Assembly: GCA_900617975.1 (NCBI GenBank)
Contig: UZAE01014630.1
Span: forward strand, 1 to 13,077
DNA from: Rodentolepis nana
Lineage: Eukaryota; Platyhelminthes; Cestoda; Cyclophyllidea; Hymenolepididae
Direction of reading: 5' to 3'
Length of the DNA stretch: 13,077 nt
Shown here: positions 1 to 8,249 of the stretch, piece after piece
Numbering within the stretch: the first letter of the stretch is position 1
Layout of the letters: each line of letters opens with the position of its first letter
Notes under the pieces: model-generated
Seen by the model: only the letters and a program-made list of their open reading frames with translations
Database searches by the model: none
Told to the model about the DNA's origin: nothing
Program-made: the position numbers and the translations under genes

Positions 1-660
1 GAGGAGATATGCATGGATAAACAACTTCACTCCAACGACAGCGAGAAAACGGGATCGGCCCACTTTCCTTGTTTAATCGCAAGGTAACTAGGAGCACCTC
101 ATAAGCGATTAATATTAACAGAGAACCCGCTACCTGTGTCGCCTCCTATAGTGACAACGCCCTTCTCACCTAATCACAGGAAAATTCGTCATAACTTACT
201 TCTCGAATTTTACCTAGGACTCGTATCTCTACCCTTCCTAAACTCATGATTCTGGGTCACCGGTTGACTGCTGAGATTTACTCTGTTACATAACACCATA
301 AGCTGACACGGACATCTAATCGATATTGACAACTTGTGCTTGCGATATTTTAATTGGTTGAATTCAGTCAACAGTACAGAGAGTTCCACATGAGAATGTA
401 TGTATTTTGTTATCTTATCAGGGTAAATAACTTGATTTTCTATGGCTGTTACTTTGCCATTTAATTAATTCTTCTTAATTAGTCCATGTCGTCATTTTAA
501 TCGTTTTCGAATTCATCTAATATGACCAGACACATTGCCACTGCCTGGAGATCCCTAGATTTCTAATATCTTGGATTGGGAAGGAAGGGGGGAGGGGTGT
601 TGGAGGCAGACCTCAGTACTTGAAATTCGATTCCTATAAGCTAGTCGAAAGGTCAATGAG
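1..660. other. AT-rich non-coding DNA, no gene seen
   Basis: No coding frame of useful length is visible. The octamer TTAATCGC at 73-80 is repeated in exact inverse as GCGATTAA at 105-112 with a 24-bp spacer, and both contain TAAT/ATTA homeodomain-type cores. A second cluster of such cores (TTAATTAATT, then TTAATTAG) lies at 461-482. A short G-rich stretch at 578-597 could form a weak quadruplex. The stretch may be intergenic, intronic or contain an enhancer; nothing here decides between these. Confidence 0.5.
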
Positions 661-680
661 ATCAACAAGTTTGTATAACC

Positions 681-716
681 ACCTCCCTCCCCCCCCCCCC
701 CCCCCCCCCCCCCCTC
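681..716. repeat. Poly-C tract, 26 C
   Basis: An uninterrupted run of 26 C occupies 689-714, preceded by the pyrimidine-rich ACCTCCCT and followed by TCC. The opposite strand is a G-run able to form quadruplex structures. Run length is likely unreliable in sequencing and variable between individuals. Confidence 0.95.
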
Positions 717-1062
717 CTTATCTAAGGCCACAACTTTGAATGACCCGCAGATAAAACTTGACCTGAATAAAAAGTGAATATGAAATTTAAGTCTGCGTTT
801 TTAAAATTTTAAACAGTAAAGATAGCGAAAGCTTGATACGAAAAATAGCGCCTTAAATTGCGGGAAATCATTTTCCAGCTGATATTAACCAATCAAAAAT
901 TCGTTAGTGACAAAACCCTACATCCAATATTTTCTTTTATTCAACAGCCTTTCAACTAAATGTTTTCAATCACATTAACTGGGAATTAATATGCAGTTAT
1001 TTGGAAAGCAATACCTGCCAATAAACAGGCAAATAATGGAAAAAATCCTAAATTTTACCAGC
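715..1062. other. AT-rich non-coding DNA, nothing recognised
   Basis: This is AT-rich sequence with many short A and T runs. I see no open frame, repeat copy or RNA gene. A CCAAT-like TTAACCAATC near 886 is too short to interpret. Confidence 0.5.
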
Positions 1063-1098
1063 GGGGGTGGGGTGGGGTGGGGGGGGGGGCGCTGGGGA
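1061..1098 (+). repeat. G-rich tract, quadruplex-prone
   Basis: Four or more consecutive G-runs separated by single T residues end in a run of 11 G at 1079-1089. This arrangement satisfies the usual intramolecular G-quadruplex pattern of four G-runs with short loops. A similar GGGTGGGGT pattern recurs at 8232-8249. Confidence 0.9.
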
Positions 1099-2280
1099 AG
1101 AGCAAACAAATAGAGAATAACATCAATGGCAAAGGATCGATTGAACGCATTGTCAATATCTGTACTTGAGGCTTTTGTTGAACTGACGCATGGTCAAATT
1201 TTGATATTTTTTGAGCAGACTTCCATTCTCATCCCGGTATTGCGCATGACCAATGAGAGTAGTGTGTGGAACTGGTGTGCATTACGTATCTCCAGTCACT
1301 TACGAGATGGAACAGTTTGAAGTGACGCTAAACGCCTCTAACCACATAAGGATAAATAATGACAGAAAGGGATTATTTAAACTGAAATAAGCAGTATTCG
1401 CTTGAAATTGAAGTTTCCCAAATAAGGAGGATATTTGGTAGTTCTACAAACACAGCACATTAGAAGTAAATTGTGCAATTGAATTTTGACTCAAGTATTT
1501 CCATTGACTTGATTGTTATTAGCTATTAAAGAACAAGAATAGGTTGTTTAGTTGGTAACTGTTATCAGTATTGGCACAAATATCCTTAGGAGAAACGAAA
1601 AGCGCTATCCTCGAATGCCTTGAACACCAGTATCCGTTAATGCCGATGCACTTAGAGAAATTCTGTAATCAGAAAATGGAGTCAATCAGGAATCGAGGCA
1701 ATTTAAGATACGAAAAAAACCCTTGTCTACAACTGGGGACTTGTACTATCCGGGACTCCAAGAAACTTTAGGACCCCCATTAAGGCACTTTAATGTGACT
1801 GACTTCTCCTGTAGTTCAGTTCCTTACCCCCCAAGCAAGTGAACTCGGCACAGCCTACAAAGAAGTGATTCTGTTAAGACGTGCGTTGTCTCTGTGCGTT
1901 AATTCTTATACTTGTCGCCTATTATACGCGCGTATTTGGATGTGTGTTTTCTTAAGAACTTGTGTGTCTCTTTCCCATGCATTTTCGATTTTCTTACCAG
2001 CCACACTGAAATGCTACCAATGGAAGTCTGGCTATTTAGATTAATGTGTGTGCTAGTATCTATCTTTTTTAGTAAGGGTAATATGCCTATCTGATCCCTC
2101 TAGACACGTGCCCAGGTTGTAACAGAGTTGGCCCAGTGACAGTAACTTATGGATACTGCATCTCCGCTACCTCACCTAACGTGTCAAGATATATCAATCA
2201 GGGCTGTGCCGATGATCTAGTGATTTACGACCTCCCCAGCCAGCCCCCTGTCAAAACTTTTCATCGGTGGAATATTCACT
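1099..2280. other. Non-coding DNA with short unrecognised open frames
   Basis: Open frames of about 60-66 codons occur on the plus strand at 1126-1320, 1571-1771 and 1912-2094. All have non-ATG or weak starts, no recognisable domain, and lengths expected by chance in a six-frame reading. The part at 2100-2240 is less AT-rich than its surroundings but shows no gene. I assign no function. Confidence 0.5.
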
Positions 2281-2323
2281 GAGGGGAGGGAGGAGGGTGG
2301 AGGGGGGGGGGGTAAGGATGAGG
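2281..2323 (+). repeat. Purine/G-rich tract
   Basis: GA-rich sequence with repeated GGG blocks ends in a run of 11 G at 2302-2312. The plus strand is almost all purine across the stretch, so it could form a quadruplex or a triplex. Confidence 0.9.
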
Positions 2324-2354
2324 GTACACATCCTAATTCTGAATGATTCACTGA

Positions 2355-2372
2355 CTCTCTCTCTCTCTCTCT
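2355..2372. repeat. (CT)9 microsatellite
   Basis: Nine uninterrupted CT units, followed directly by GGGG. It lies about 40 bp downstream of the G-rich tract and 50 bp upstream of the alternating CG/CA run, making a compact cluster of unusual sequence. Confidence 0.95.
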
Positions 2373-2422
2373 GGGGTCAAATTGCCACATACCACAAATT
2401 ACACCGCTTGGCGAGCTCGGTT

Positions 2423-2446
2423 TGTGCGCGCGCACGCGCGCGCGTG
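2423..2446. repeat. Alternating purine-pyrimidine run, Z-DNA-prone
   Basis: A strict 24-bp alternation of purine and pyrimidine, mostly CG with a few CA/TG steps, starts TGTGCGCG and ends CGCGTG. CG and CA alternation is the classical sequence favouring left-handed Z-DNA under negative supercoiling. It stands out sharply in an AT-rich, generally CpG-poor neighbourhood. Confidence 0.9.
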
Positions 2447-2450
2447 AATT

Positions 2451-3897
2451 ACAAAAATTTTTTATTTACCCGCATATATTGACCTAGTTGTGAGTACTGC
2501 AATGCTGTGTGCGTGTTTGTGTTTTATGATCTGATGTGTGCTGATGTGTACGCCAAGAAATTAATTAAAATATTTTCGTATAAGACATCCAATGATTCGA
2601 GGTTGTGGCCTCAATCAGAGAGAAGGCGCAAGAGGGGGAGAGAGAGAGATTGAAAATCACAGTCAGATCTGCTAATCTGCAAGAATTACTGTGCACTACT
2701 ATTCAATTTAAAGTCTTTTTGACTAAGAAGGACGTCCTCGTACCGACATTTTCTATCTTCTCCATGAACACTGTTCAGTTTAGATGGTAATGCCAATCCT
2801 GTGTACGGGTAGTCCAAAGGTCTGAATGCTTCTAACGCCAATTAGCCTGCACGTAAGTGTGTCGATGATGCGATGACCAACGTGTACAATTGTTAAGTCA
2901 GAAATTACGAGATAGGTATTCATCAGTTTACACATCCAATGGTGGCAATGGGGTGACAGAATGTTTTATAGAAAACCCAAAAAAGGAATATTCATTAAGA
3001 AAGGTATTGTAAATCCTTCCAGACTTATTAATTACCATTTTCCACAATACACCATAGTCAGGTGGGAATAATCCTGTCAAAAATGCCTCTTTAAGATTCA
3101 GATCAAACTTGGCTTAAGAATAATCTCTTAAAATGGAGGTTCTCAGACCGTGAGAGCTCTTTCTAAATGAGAAGACTGTAGAATAACTAAAGCCGCATAC
3201 AGACTGAACAAATGAAAATGAGAGGGTAATGAGGAATTAGAGGGAAGAGAATTTGGAAGCGTAACGGAGGGCGGAACAGCTTCATACTAAACGACTAGTT
3301 ATGGTAACAAGATTCCATCGACGTTAGGTAAGAGCGAGAAGACAGTTTTCTCCTTCCTTGTTTGTTGGTGTGGCGCTGATGAAATTAATCTTACATTTAC
3401 AATTAGGACGTGTAGAAGTATGAGTAAACATGTACGCATCATACCATATACTTCAAGTGCTCCCTTGAACTATTTACGTTACTTCGAAGTAACCGCAGCC
3501 ATTCCTTTTAGTAGTATCAATGCGCGATTAATTTATTGTATTTCAGTTGTGTTGCTGCAATTTCAGCACTTTATTTTGTTGATTTTGTGCAATTTGAGGT
3601 GCAAGCAATTCTAATGGAAATAATAGAAGCACTTAGATAACACTCCTTTTAGAGCGTCTACTACTTATTCAGGTTCTTCTTAAATCAATAGTCTAAAATG
3701 AGAGCAGGATACGACAAATTTTATTAACTATTATTTTAGCAATAAGTTCCGAATTTTTTCCAATAACCCAAATATTCATTTGTGGATTATCGTTTCTCTT
3801 TCAAATAATTAAAAAAAGAGATTTCAATCTTTAATGGGTTTTAACACTTTCTATTTTAGTTATAATAACCAATTATTTGCATATTTAGCGTTGGAAT
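2451..3897. other. AT-rich non-coding DNA, no gene seen
   Basis: No convincing coding frame is present; open stretches near 2605-2790 and 3420-3614 are short and unrecognised. The decamers CTGATGTGTG and CTGATGTGTA sit in tandem at 2531-2550. An AG microsatellite lies at 2639-2649. A perfect POU octamer (ATTTGCAT) at 3875-3882 follows a TTAATT-like core just left of repeat copy A, but such an octamer is expected about once by chance in a window this size. Confidence 0.5.
2593..2617. repeat. Short hairpin, 9-bp stem with one bulge
   Basis: TGATT-C-GAGG pairs with CCTCAATCA across the 6-base loop TTGTGG, leaving C2598 unpaired. This may be chance. As DNA it could equally be a paired protein-binding site. 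Confidence 0.5.
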
Positions 3898-4087
3898 ATA
3901 TTTATTTTACTACAAACGGCAGGCGTTTTGATAGTTATCATTGGCCCTTTAGTTGACTTCGGGCTTCACAGAGGGGAGGAATATTAAAGTGGGAAAATTC
4001 CGACAGGGGAAAAGAAGAGCGATTCGCAGATGTAAAAGACAGACAGACAGTCACAAAGACAGAAAAAAAGGCGAAAAAGGTGAACAC
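3898..4087 (-). mobile_element. SINE-like element copy A, 5'-truncated
   Basis: Read on the minus strand, this stretch matches the 3' half of copies B (5321-5654) and C (7363-7723). Shared blocks include TTCACC with following T-rich sequence, TCTTTTACATCT (with C only), CCCCTCTGTGAAGC, GTCAACTAAAG, ATGATAAC and AAAACGCCTG. It then runs into an A-rich tail on the minus strand, which reads as T-rich sequence at 3895-3912 on the plus strand. The 5' region of B and C, including the CCACGTGG block, is missing, as expected for an incomplete reverse transcript. The GACA repeat at 4037-4050 lies inside a diverged part of this copy. I found no convincing flanking direct repeat, so the right boundary is set only by where similarity fades. 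Divergence from B and C suggests an older insertion. Confidence 0.65.
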
Positions 4088-4758
4088 CAGGCCGTATTAT
4101 CCTAATTTATAAACCAGATAATGGAAAAAAACTGGCAACTGGTTGTATTATTTTTTTTTGTCGATAGCTTCTTTTTGATGGACATGCCACTAGCCCACCA
4201 ACGCTCTCCTATTGCCATGGCTTTATGTGTGTTTATTTCGAGCAGAGGTGACGACAAGTGGCACGCCACGGGTCTAATGATAATGATGAAGGTGATATCA
4301 GACTAAATTGTCAATCAAACAGTGCACTGAACTAAATTGATGACTCCTGCATGTCATGATGTTAATAAAACCCATCATGTAAACCAATTGCCTAAGATAT
4401 AATGTCTAAAATGAACCTGATAAGAAAGAGATAAACAAATGAAATATTTCATAACTTTATGCGTATGTGATTTGTGTGACATTTGACTATTACGTTTAGC
4501 TAGTTTTGACTTGCAGGAATTGCCTCGGTAAGATAAGCTTTGGAATTTCTATTTTTCTCGTAGTGTTCGGGTGGTTGCAAAAAGAATGTTTCTTACAATA
4601 CCGATATAGAATGCCATGGAATGCAAGCATGATTGAGGAACCCATAGGGATAATTAAAATTAAATTGGGGCATGAAATTCACCGAAATGGAATAGAGACT
4701 CTTTAATGAGTGTTGAAATTAATTTCTTCAAGATGTCAAACCAACTGAAGAGAAGACG
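4088..4758. other. AT-rich non-coding DNA, nothing recognised
   Basis: Open frames near 4121-4306 and 4506-4706 are about 60 codons and unrecognised. CATGATG (4355-4361) and CATCATG (4373-4379) form a 7-bp inverted repeat around an AATAAA-containing spacer, probably by chance. Confidence 0.5.
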
Positions 4759-4774
4759 TGGGGTGGGGGGGGGG
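4759..4774 (+). repeat. G tract
   Basis: GTGGGGT is followed by a run of 10 G at 4765-4774, in otherwise AT-rich sequence. Confidence 0.9.
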
Positions 4775-5199
4775 TTCCTGATTAAAAGGAAGTTAATGGA
4801 AGTTCATATACCATTATTTTCCTCCAAATTTGCCTCCACGTTAAAAAGTTACAAACCGCTGTGGTTACAGTCATGAATAGTATCATCATAAAGCATTATT
4901 TTAATATTAATACTTGCCACCATTTTTGAAACACGTTCGTTTTAAACAACGTATGATTTTTTCCTTATTAGGCTTTACAATTCCTCCTCAATTGGTAACT
5001 TCTCTCTTCCCTTTGCAAACACCAACTCTTATGCACAAATTCTTGTGAGAAGTATTGATTTTCATTAACTGCTCATTTGTTCCCTTGCTTTGTTCTCAAA
5101 TATTATTATTATTACTCCTGGTAATGAAACCATTTTTTAGAATTTTTATTTGGAAGGAAGGACTGAAATGTATTAATAGATGAGTTCAATGAATTATCT
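4775..5199. other. AT-rich non-coding DNA
   Basis: No gene or repeat copy is visible apart from a short (TAT)n stretch at 5101-5113. The region is T-rich on the plus strand with no extended open frame. Confidence 0.5.
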
Positions 5200-5220
5200 G
5201 GGAGGGGGGGGGGAAGTGGG
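5200..5220 (+). repeat. G tract
   Basis: A run of 10 G at 5204-5213 is flanked by GGGA and AAGTGGG. It lies about 100 bp from the tail of SINE-like copy B but outside its direct repeats. Confidence 0.9.
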
Positions 5221-5311
5221 AAAACTTTTAGAGCAATTCAAAGTTGCTTCATTCGATTTTTGGACGTGGGTTATACAATATTTACCAAATGGATAATTCA
5301 CTTCCCAAAAT

Positions 5312-5320
5312 TCAAATGTC
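5312..5320. repeat. Probable target-site duplication of copy B, 3' side
   Basis: TCAAATGTC here is repeated exactly at 5655-5663, just outside the two ends of copy B. Nine bases is short, but the repeat sits directly next to the A/T-rich tail on this side and to the 5' end on the other, as expected for target-primed insertion. Confidence 0.6.
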
Positions 5321-5654
5321 ATGATTAAATTTATTTATTTATACCAAATGGCAGGCGTTTTGATGGTTATCATTAGCCCTTTAGTTGACTTCAGGCTTCA
5401 CAGAGAGGAGGAGGAGGAACATCAAAGTGAAAAAAATTCGAGAGGGGGAGGGGATGGAACAGAAGTGTGTTTCAAAGACGAAGGTAGAAAAAGGTGAGGT
5501 GAGTACTGTGAAGGGGTCGAATATGACATATAGTGGGGTGATGGTAGTTTGAAGTCAGAAGTCAACTGCCTGTTGATAGACTTTTGCCGTATAAGTATAC
5601 GTTGCCCAGGATGCACCACGTGGACGTAAGTCTATCGCACACTCCATGACTGAA
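5321..5654 (-). mobile_element. SINE-like element copy B, near full length
   Basis: On the minus strand this 334-bp unit opens with TTCAGTCATGGAGTGTG and the block GTCCACGTGGTGCATCCTGG. It continues through a C/T-rich middle and the conserved GTCAACTAAAGGGCTAATG region, and ends in a TAAATAAATAAA tail. It aligns along its whole length with copy C and, in its 3' half, with copy A. Relative to A and C it lacks about 20 bases around TCTTTTACATCT. Near-identical 5' starts in B and C argue for a defined full-length unit, as in a SINE, rather than random LINE truncations. Expected Pol III boxes are only weakly suggested: GGTGCATCCTGGG is A-box-like and CTTCAAACTACC B-box-like, about 65 bp apart, which is wider than in tRNA. 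It encodes no recognised protein; the open frames crossing it follow from shared repeat sequence. A conserved 3' piece of an unknown LINE is the main alternative. Confidence 0.75.
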
Positions 5655-5663
5655 TCAAATGTC
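5655..5663. repeat. Probable target-site duplication of copy B, 5' side
   Basis: This is the second copy of TCAAATGTC, matching 5312-5320. It fixes the 5' boundary of copy B on the minus strand at 5654. Confidence 0.6.
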
Positions 5664-6216
5664 TGACCATGATATTCAGTGCTCAGTGACCGTTTTTTAA
5701 GCGAGAAAGGCCGATCCTTGCACTTTAGTTCATTTTCTTTCCAAAGAAGGCGAAATGACCTTACATGCCATTCAGCAGTTTTCTCTTTTGGCAGAATGGA
5801 GATAAGACAATTCACAATTTTACGGTCTTTCCCCTCTTTGTAAGAAGAACATTCGAGGGGAACTTAGTGCTTTCGTTGTGTATTAGTCAAATAGTCAATT
5901 AAACGCGCAATTTATTTTAAAGTCAGAGCCGCAAGCAATTGGCACATAAGAAAATTCTCATACTCCAAGCAACAGTGGCAGTGGTAGTAGTAGTAATCAA
6001 ATGCCTTTTTAAAAGACATTTGTTTAATACCTCATAAATTAGAAGCCATGTCTATCTTCCTAACCACACACACTTAAACAGGGTATTGTGTCTACATAGT
6101 AAACTGCGAAATGATGTGGTTTTGGCGTTAATTGGTGGAAAGGGGAATTCGAAAAAAATAAACATATGAACACTTTGTATAAACAAGACGCCTTAAGTGT
6201 ACTACATACATTACTT
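5664..6216. other. Non-coding DNA with one uncertain open segment
   Basis: On the minus strand an open stretch from 5815 down to about 5646 reads as some 57 codons of mixed, charged composition (for example KEKTAEWHVRSFRLLWKENE) before running into copy B. I do not recognise it, and no splice signals or homology can be shown, so I do not call a gene. A short AGTGGTAGTAGTAGT repeat lies at 5979-5993. The 13-mer CATACTCCAAGCA at 5959-5971 recurs at 7761-7773, outside the SINE-like copies. Confidence 0.4.
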
Positions 6217-6241
6217 GGGTGTTGGGGAGGGGGGGGGGCGG
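6217..6241 (+). repeat. G tract
   Basis: GGGTGTTGGGGA is followed by 10 G at 6229-6238. With the tract starting at 6274 it forms a pair of quadruplex-prone stretches about 40 bp apart. Confidence 0.9.
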
Positions 6242-6273
6242 CAATTAACGCCTCTACTTTTTTGTAATAAACA

Positions 6274-6308
6274 GGGGGTGGGGTGTCGGGGGGGGGNGGG
6301 GGAAGGGG
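6274..6308 (+). repeat. G tract with undetermined base
   Basis: GGGGGTGGGGTGTC leads into nine G, one undetermined base at 6297, and five more G, then AAGGGG. The unknown base shows that the length or content of the run was not resolved. Confidence 0.9.
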
Positions 6309-6499
6309 CAATGGATGGTGGGAACAACAGAGCGTGGCCGAATGTGCTTTGTTGTCTTAGATACCACAGCAAAAAGAACATTTTATCGTTAGGATTGACA
6401 GAAGTCAATCATCATGTTTGCTTATTTTATGAAAAAAAAATGCAAACAAAAGCTACGCATTGTTCATTGAGAAATGGTGGACACAAAATACAATACCTT

Positions 6500-6512
6500 G
6501 GGGGGGGGGGGG
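6500..6512 (+). repeat. Poly-G, 13 G
   Basis: A pure run of 13 G between CCTT and AATTT. It is the longest unbroken G run on the plus strand in the window. Confidence 0.95.
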
Positions 6513-7349
6513 AATTTAATGAAGATAAGGTATTCAATTTAAATCGAACTCCGGGCAAAATTCAACAGGGAATTTGAGTCAGCAAGCGTGCGTTGTGCGA
6601 TGTAGGAAACTTATTAGAAAACTCAAAAGATCCACCCGTCCCCATTTGACCATTTTATCTAATTTGAAGGTGGTTAGGACACACCTATAACCTGGAATTC
6701 ATTTTAAATGCAAATGTACCCTAATTAATTGCTTACACAGATCTTAAAAACATCATCAAATTCATGGCCGTTAGTTTTGCTTTGTGATTCTTGTAGATAT
6801 GTCATCGATCCAACTACATTTACCTCTGTGATGAAATTTCATGATCTTTGTGCCCTTTGAGTGCTTTCTAAACTTCCTAATTTTGTCATTTGGTCATTTG
6901 GCAGATGAATGATAAATAAATCAGGACTAATTGGTGAGATTCTGGTTAAAATTTCTCAACAGAGATTTGGAGGATTGAAAAAATAATCTCTAAGAAAATA
7001 AGCTTCATGGTGATATTTACTGCCTAAGCCAAGTAACAGAAGTGTCTTCTTCAGTGAGTAGTTAAGCCAAAAACAAGTTGTCTTGACTACTCGAATAGCC
7101 ATCCACCCTGAAAGTTATTTTTTGTCCACATTAGGGGCTCACAAATACTTAAAGGACGAATAATTGAAATTGGTCGACCAAAACTCGTCGAAAAGTCACA
7201 TTGAAGCTACATTGGAAATTGGCCATTAAATAAACAGGATTTGGATGAGCTATTATGCTCCACATCATATCTTCCCATTACTTGACATTACTTGCATTCT
7301 TGTGCTCCCGTTTCCAACTTACAGTGGCGGTGATACTTCAACCCCACTT
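6513..7349. other. AT-rich non-coding DNA with possible binding sites
   Basis: No gene is seen. A perfect POU octamer ATGCAAAT at 6708-6715 is followed within about 10 bp by CTAATTAATTG, a double homeodomain-type core. ATGAAATTTCAT at 6831-6842 is a perfect 12-bp palindrome. These are candidate regulatory sites only; each is short enough to arise by chance in AT-rich DNA. Confidence 0.4.
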
Positions 7350-7362
7350 ATGACGTTAGACC
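7350..7362. repeat. Target-site duplication of copy C, 5' side
   Basis: ATGACGTTAGACC here is repeated exactly at 7724-7736, bracketing copy C. A 12-13-bp exact direct repeat (the first A could belong to the tail) immediately after a poly-A run is typical of LINE-machinery insertion. Confidence 0.88.
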
Positions 7363-7723
7363 CGGAGTGTGAGATAGACTTATTTCCACGTGGTGCATCC
7401 TGGGCAACTTGCGATAGACTTATTTCCACGTGGTGCATCCTGGGCAACTTATACTCATACGGCAAAAAAGTCTATAAACTGGCAGTTGACTTTTAACCTC
7501 AAACTACCATCACCCCATTGTATGTCATATTCGACATCTACACAGTATTCACCTCACCTTTTTTCTACCTTCGTATCTGCCTCTTTTACATCTTTGAAAC
7601 ACTCTTCTGTTCCGCTCCCCCTTCTCGACTTTTTTCACTTTGATGTTCCTTCCCCTCTGTGAAGCTTAGTCAACTAAAGAGCTAATGATAGCCAACAAAA
7701 CGCCTGGCATTTGATATAAAAAA
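7363..7723 (+). mobile_element. SINE-like element copy C, full unit with 40-bp duplication
   Basis: This 361-bp unit starts CGGAGTGTGAGATAG and ends in ATATAAAAAAA, and is bracketed by exact 13-bp direct repeats. It is homologous over its length to copy B on the opposite strand. The block GATAGACTTATTTCCACG, extended through GTGGTGCATCCTGGGCAACTT, is present twice in tandem at 7373-7410 and 7413-7450, 40 bp apart and identical over 38 bp. Removing one unit leaves about 321 bp, close to copy B. The exact flanking repeat suggests a fairly young insertion. Open frames through it share peptides such as PRGASWAT with the frames through copy B, but the sharing is explained by repeat homology, there is no recognisable domain, and indels between copies break the frames, so I do not call it coding. 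Confidence 0.82.
7373..7450 (+). repeat. 40-bp tandem duplication inside copy C
   Basis: Two 38-bp identical segments (7373-7410 and 7413-7450) are joined by GC. The repeated unit covers the CCACGTGG palindrome and the A-box-like GGTGCATCCTGGG. Copy B has this region once. Copy B reads GTGTGCGATAGAC at its start, so the GCGATAG at the inner junction of C resembles B more than C's own outer start does. Confidence 0.95.
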
Positions 7724-7736
7724 ATGACGTTAGACC
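7724..7736. repeat. Target-site duplication of copy C, 3' side
   Basis: Second copy of ATGACGTTAGACC, directly after the A-run at 7718-7724. It fixes the 3' end of the insertion. Confidence 0.88.
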
Positions 7737-8231
7737 ATTAAATATTTAAAGTTTAATCTCCATACTCCAAGCAGTTTTCTCTCAATTTCAATTACAATAT
7801 AATAATCACAAGCATTTATTTCTCAATAAGCCATGAATATGAAATTGAAGGCAAACGCAAAGTAATACTTGTTTTATAAACGCTTGGTATATTGAATTAA
7901 GTTCTTAAATCAAATTTTTTTATAAGCTGAAGTCTACTGTATTTTCGCACATTTAAATGGGAGAAAAAAGCGACATCTAAAATCAACCATTTTTCTCTTA
8001 GTGTAATTAATTGTGCAGTTGAGCCTCTTTTTGAATCATATTCTCTCAAAACAACAGGACGTATACAAGTACTATGTTTATTCATTTGATAGGGCCTGAA
8101 AATGGCTCATATCAATCAAGCATGCAGTATTATCATTTGACAAAACAAAACTCTCGCTGGCACCAGTATTTTATTGCTTTCATAAAAGTATACAACTTGC
8201 AAATGCCAAATACTCTTAATAAAGTCCAATT
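7737..8231. other. AT-rich non-coding DNA, no gene seen
   Basis: Open frames near 7897-8085 (minus) and 8074-8295 (plus) are 62-73 codons and unrecognised; the second runs into a poly-G stretch coding a glycine run, a sign that it is spurious. No other repeat copy was found. Confidence 0.5.
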
Positions 8232-8249
8232 GGGTGGGGTGGGGGGGGG
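8232..8249 (+). repeat. G tract
   Basis: GGGTGGGGT is followed by nine G at 8241-8249. The pattern is close to that at 1061-1090. Confidence 0.9.

Noticed and set aside
3898..4087. Direct repeats around copy A
   Set aside because: Only short AT-rich matches of a few bases were found at the ends, not separable from chance.
6197..6577. 126-codon open frame on the plus strand
   Set aside because: It crosses three G-runs and an unknown base and gains glycine runs. The remaining sequence resembles no protein family I know.
3875..6715. Two perfect POU octamers (3875-3882 and 6708-6715) as evidence of regulated enhancers
   Set aside because: At this base composition about one octamer on either strand is expected by chance in 13 kb, so two are not significant alone.
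7245..7662. Open frames through copy C sharing PRGASWAT-type peptides with a frame through copy B, suggesting a conserved protein
   Set aside because: The similarity is explained by both frames crossing copies of the same repeat. The 40-bp duplication and other indels change frame between copies, and no domain is recognisable.
5321..7723. The repeat family as a MITE or other DNA transposon
   Set aside because: I see no terminal inverted repeats. The A-rich 3' tails, 5' truncation and long target-site duplication fit retrotransposition better.
5959..7773. The 13-mer CATACTCCAAGCA at 5959-5971 and 7761-7773 as part of the repeat family
   Set aside because: Both copies lie outside the element boundaries set by the direct repeats, on opposite sides relative to element orientation, with no extended flanking similarity.
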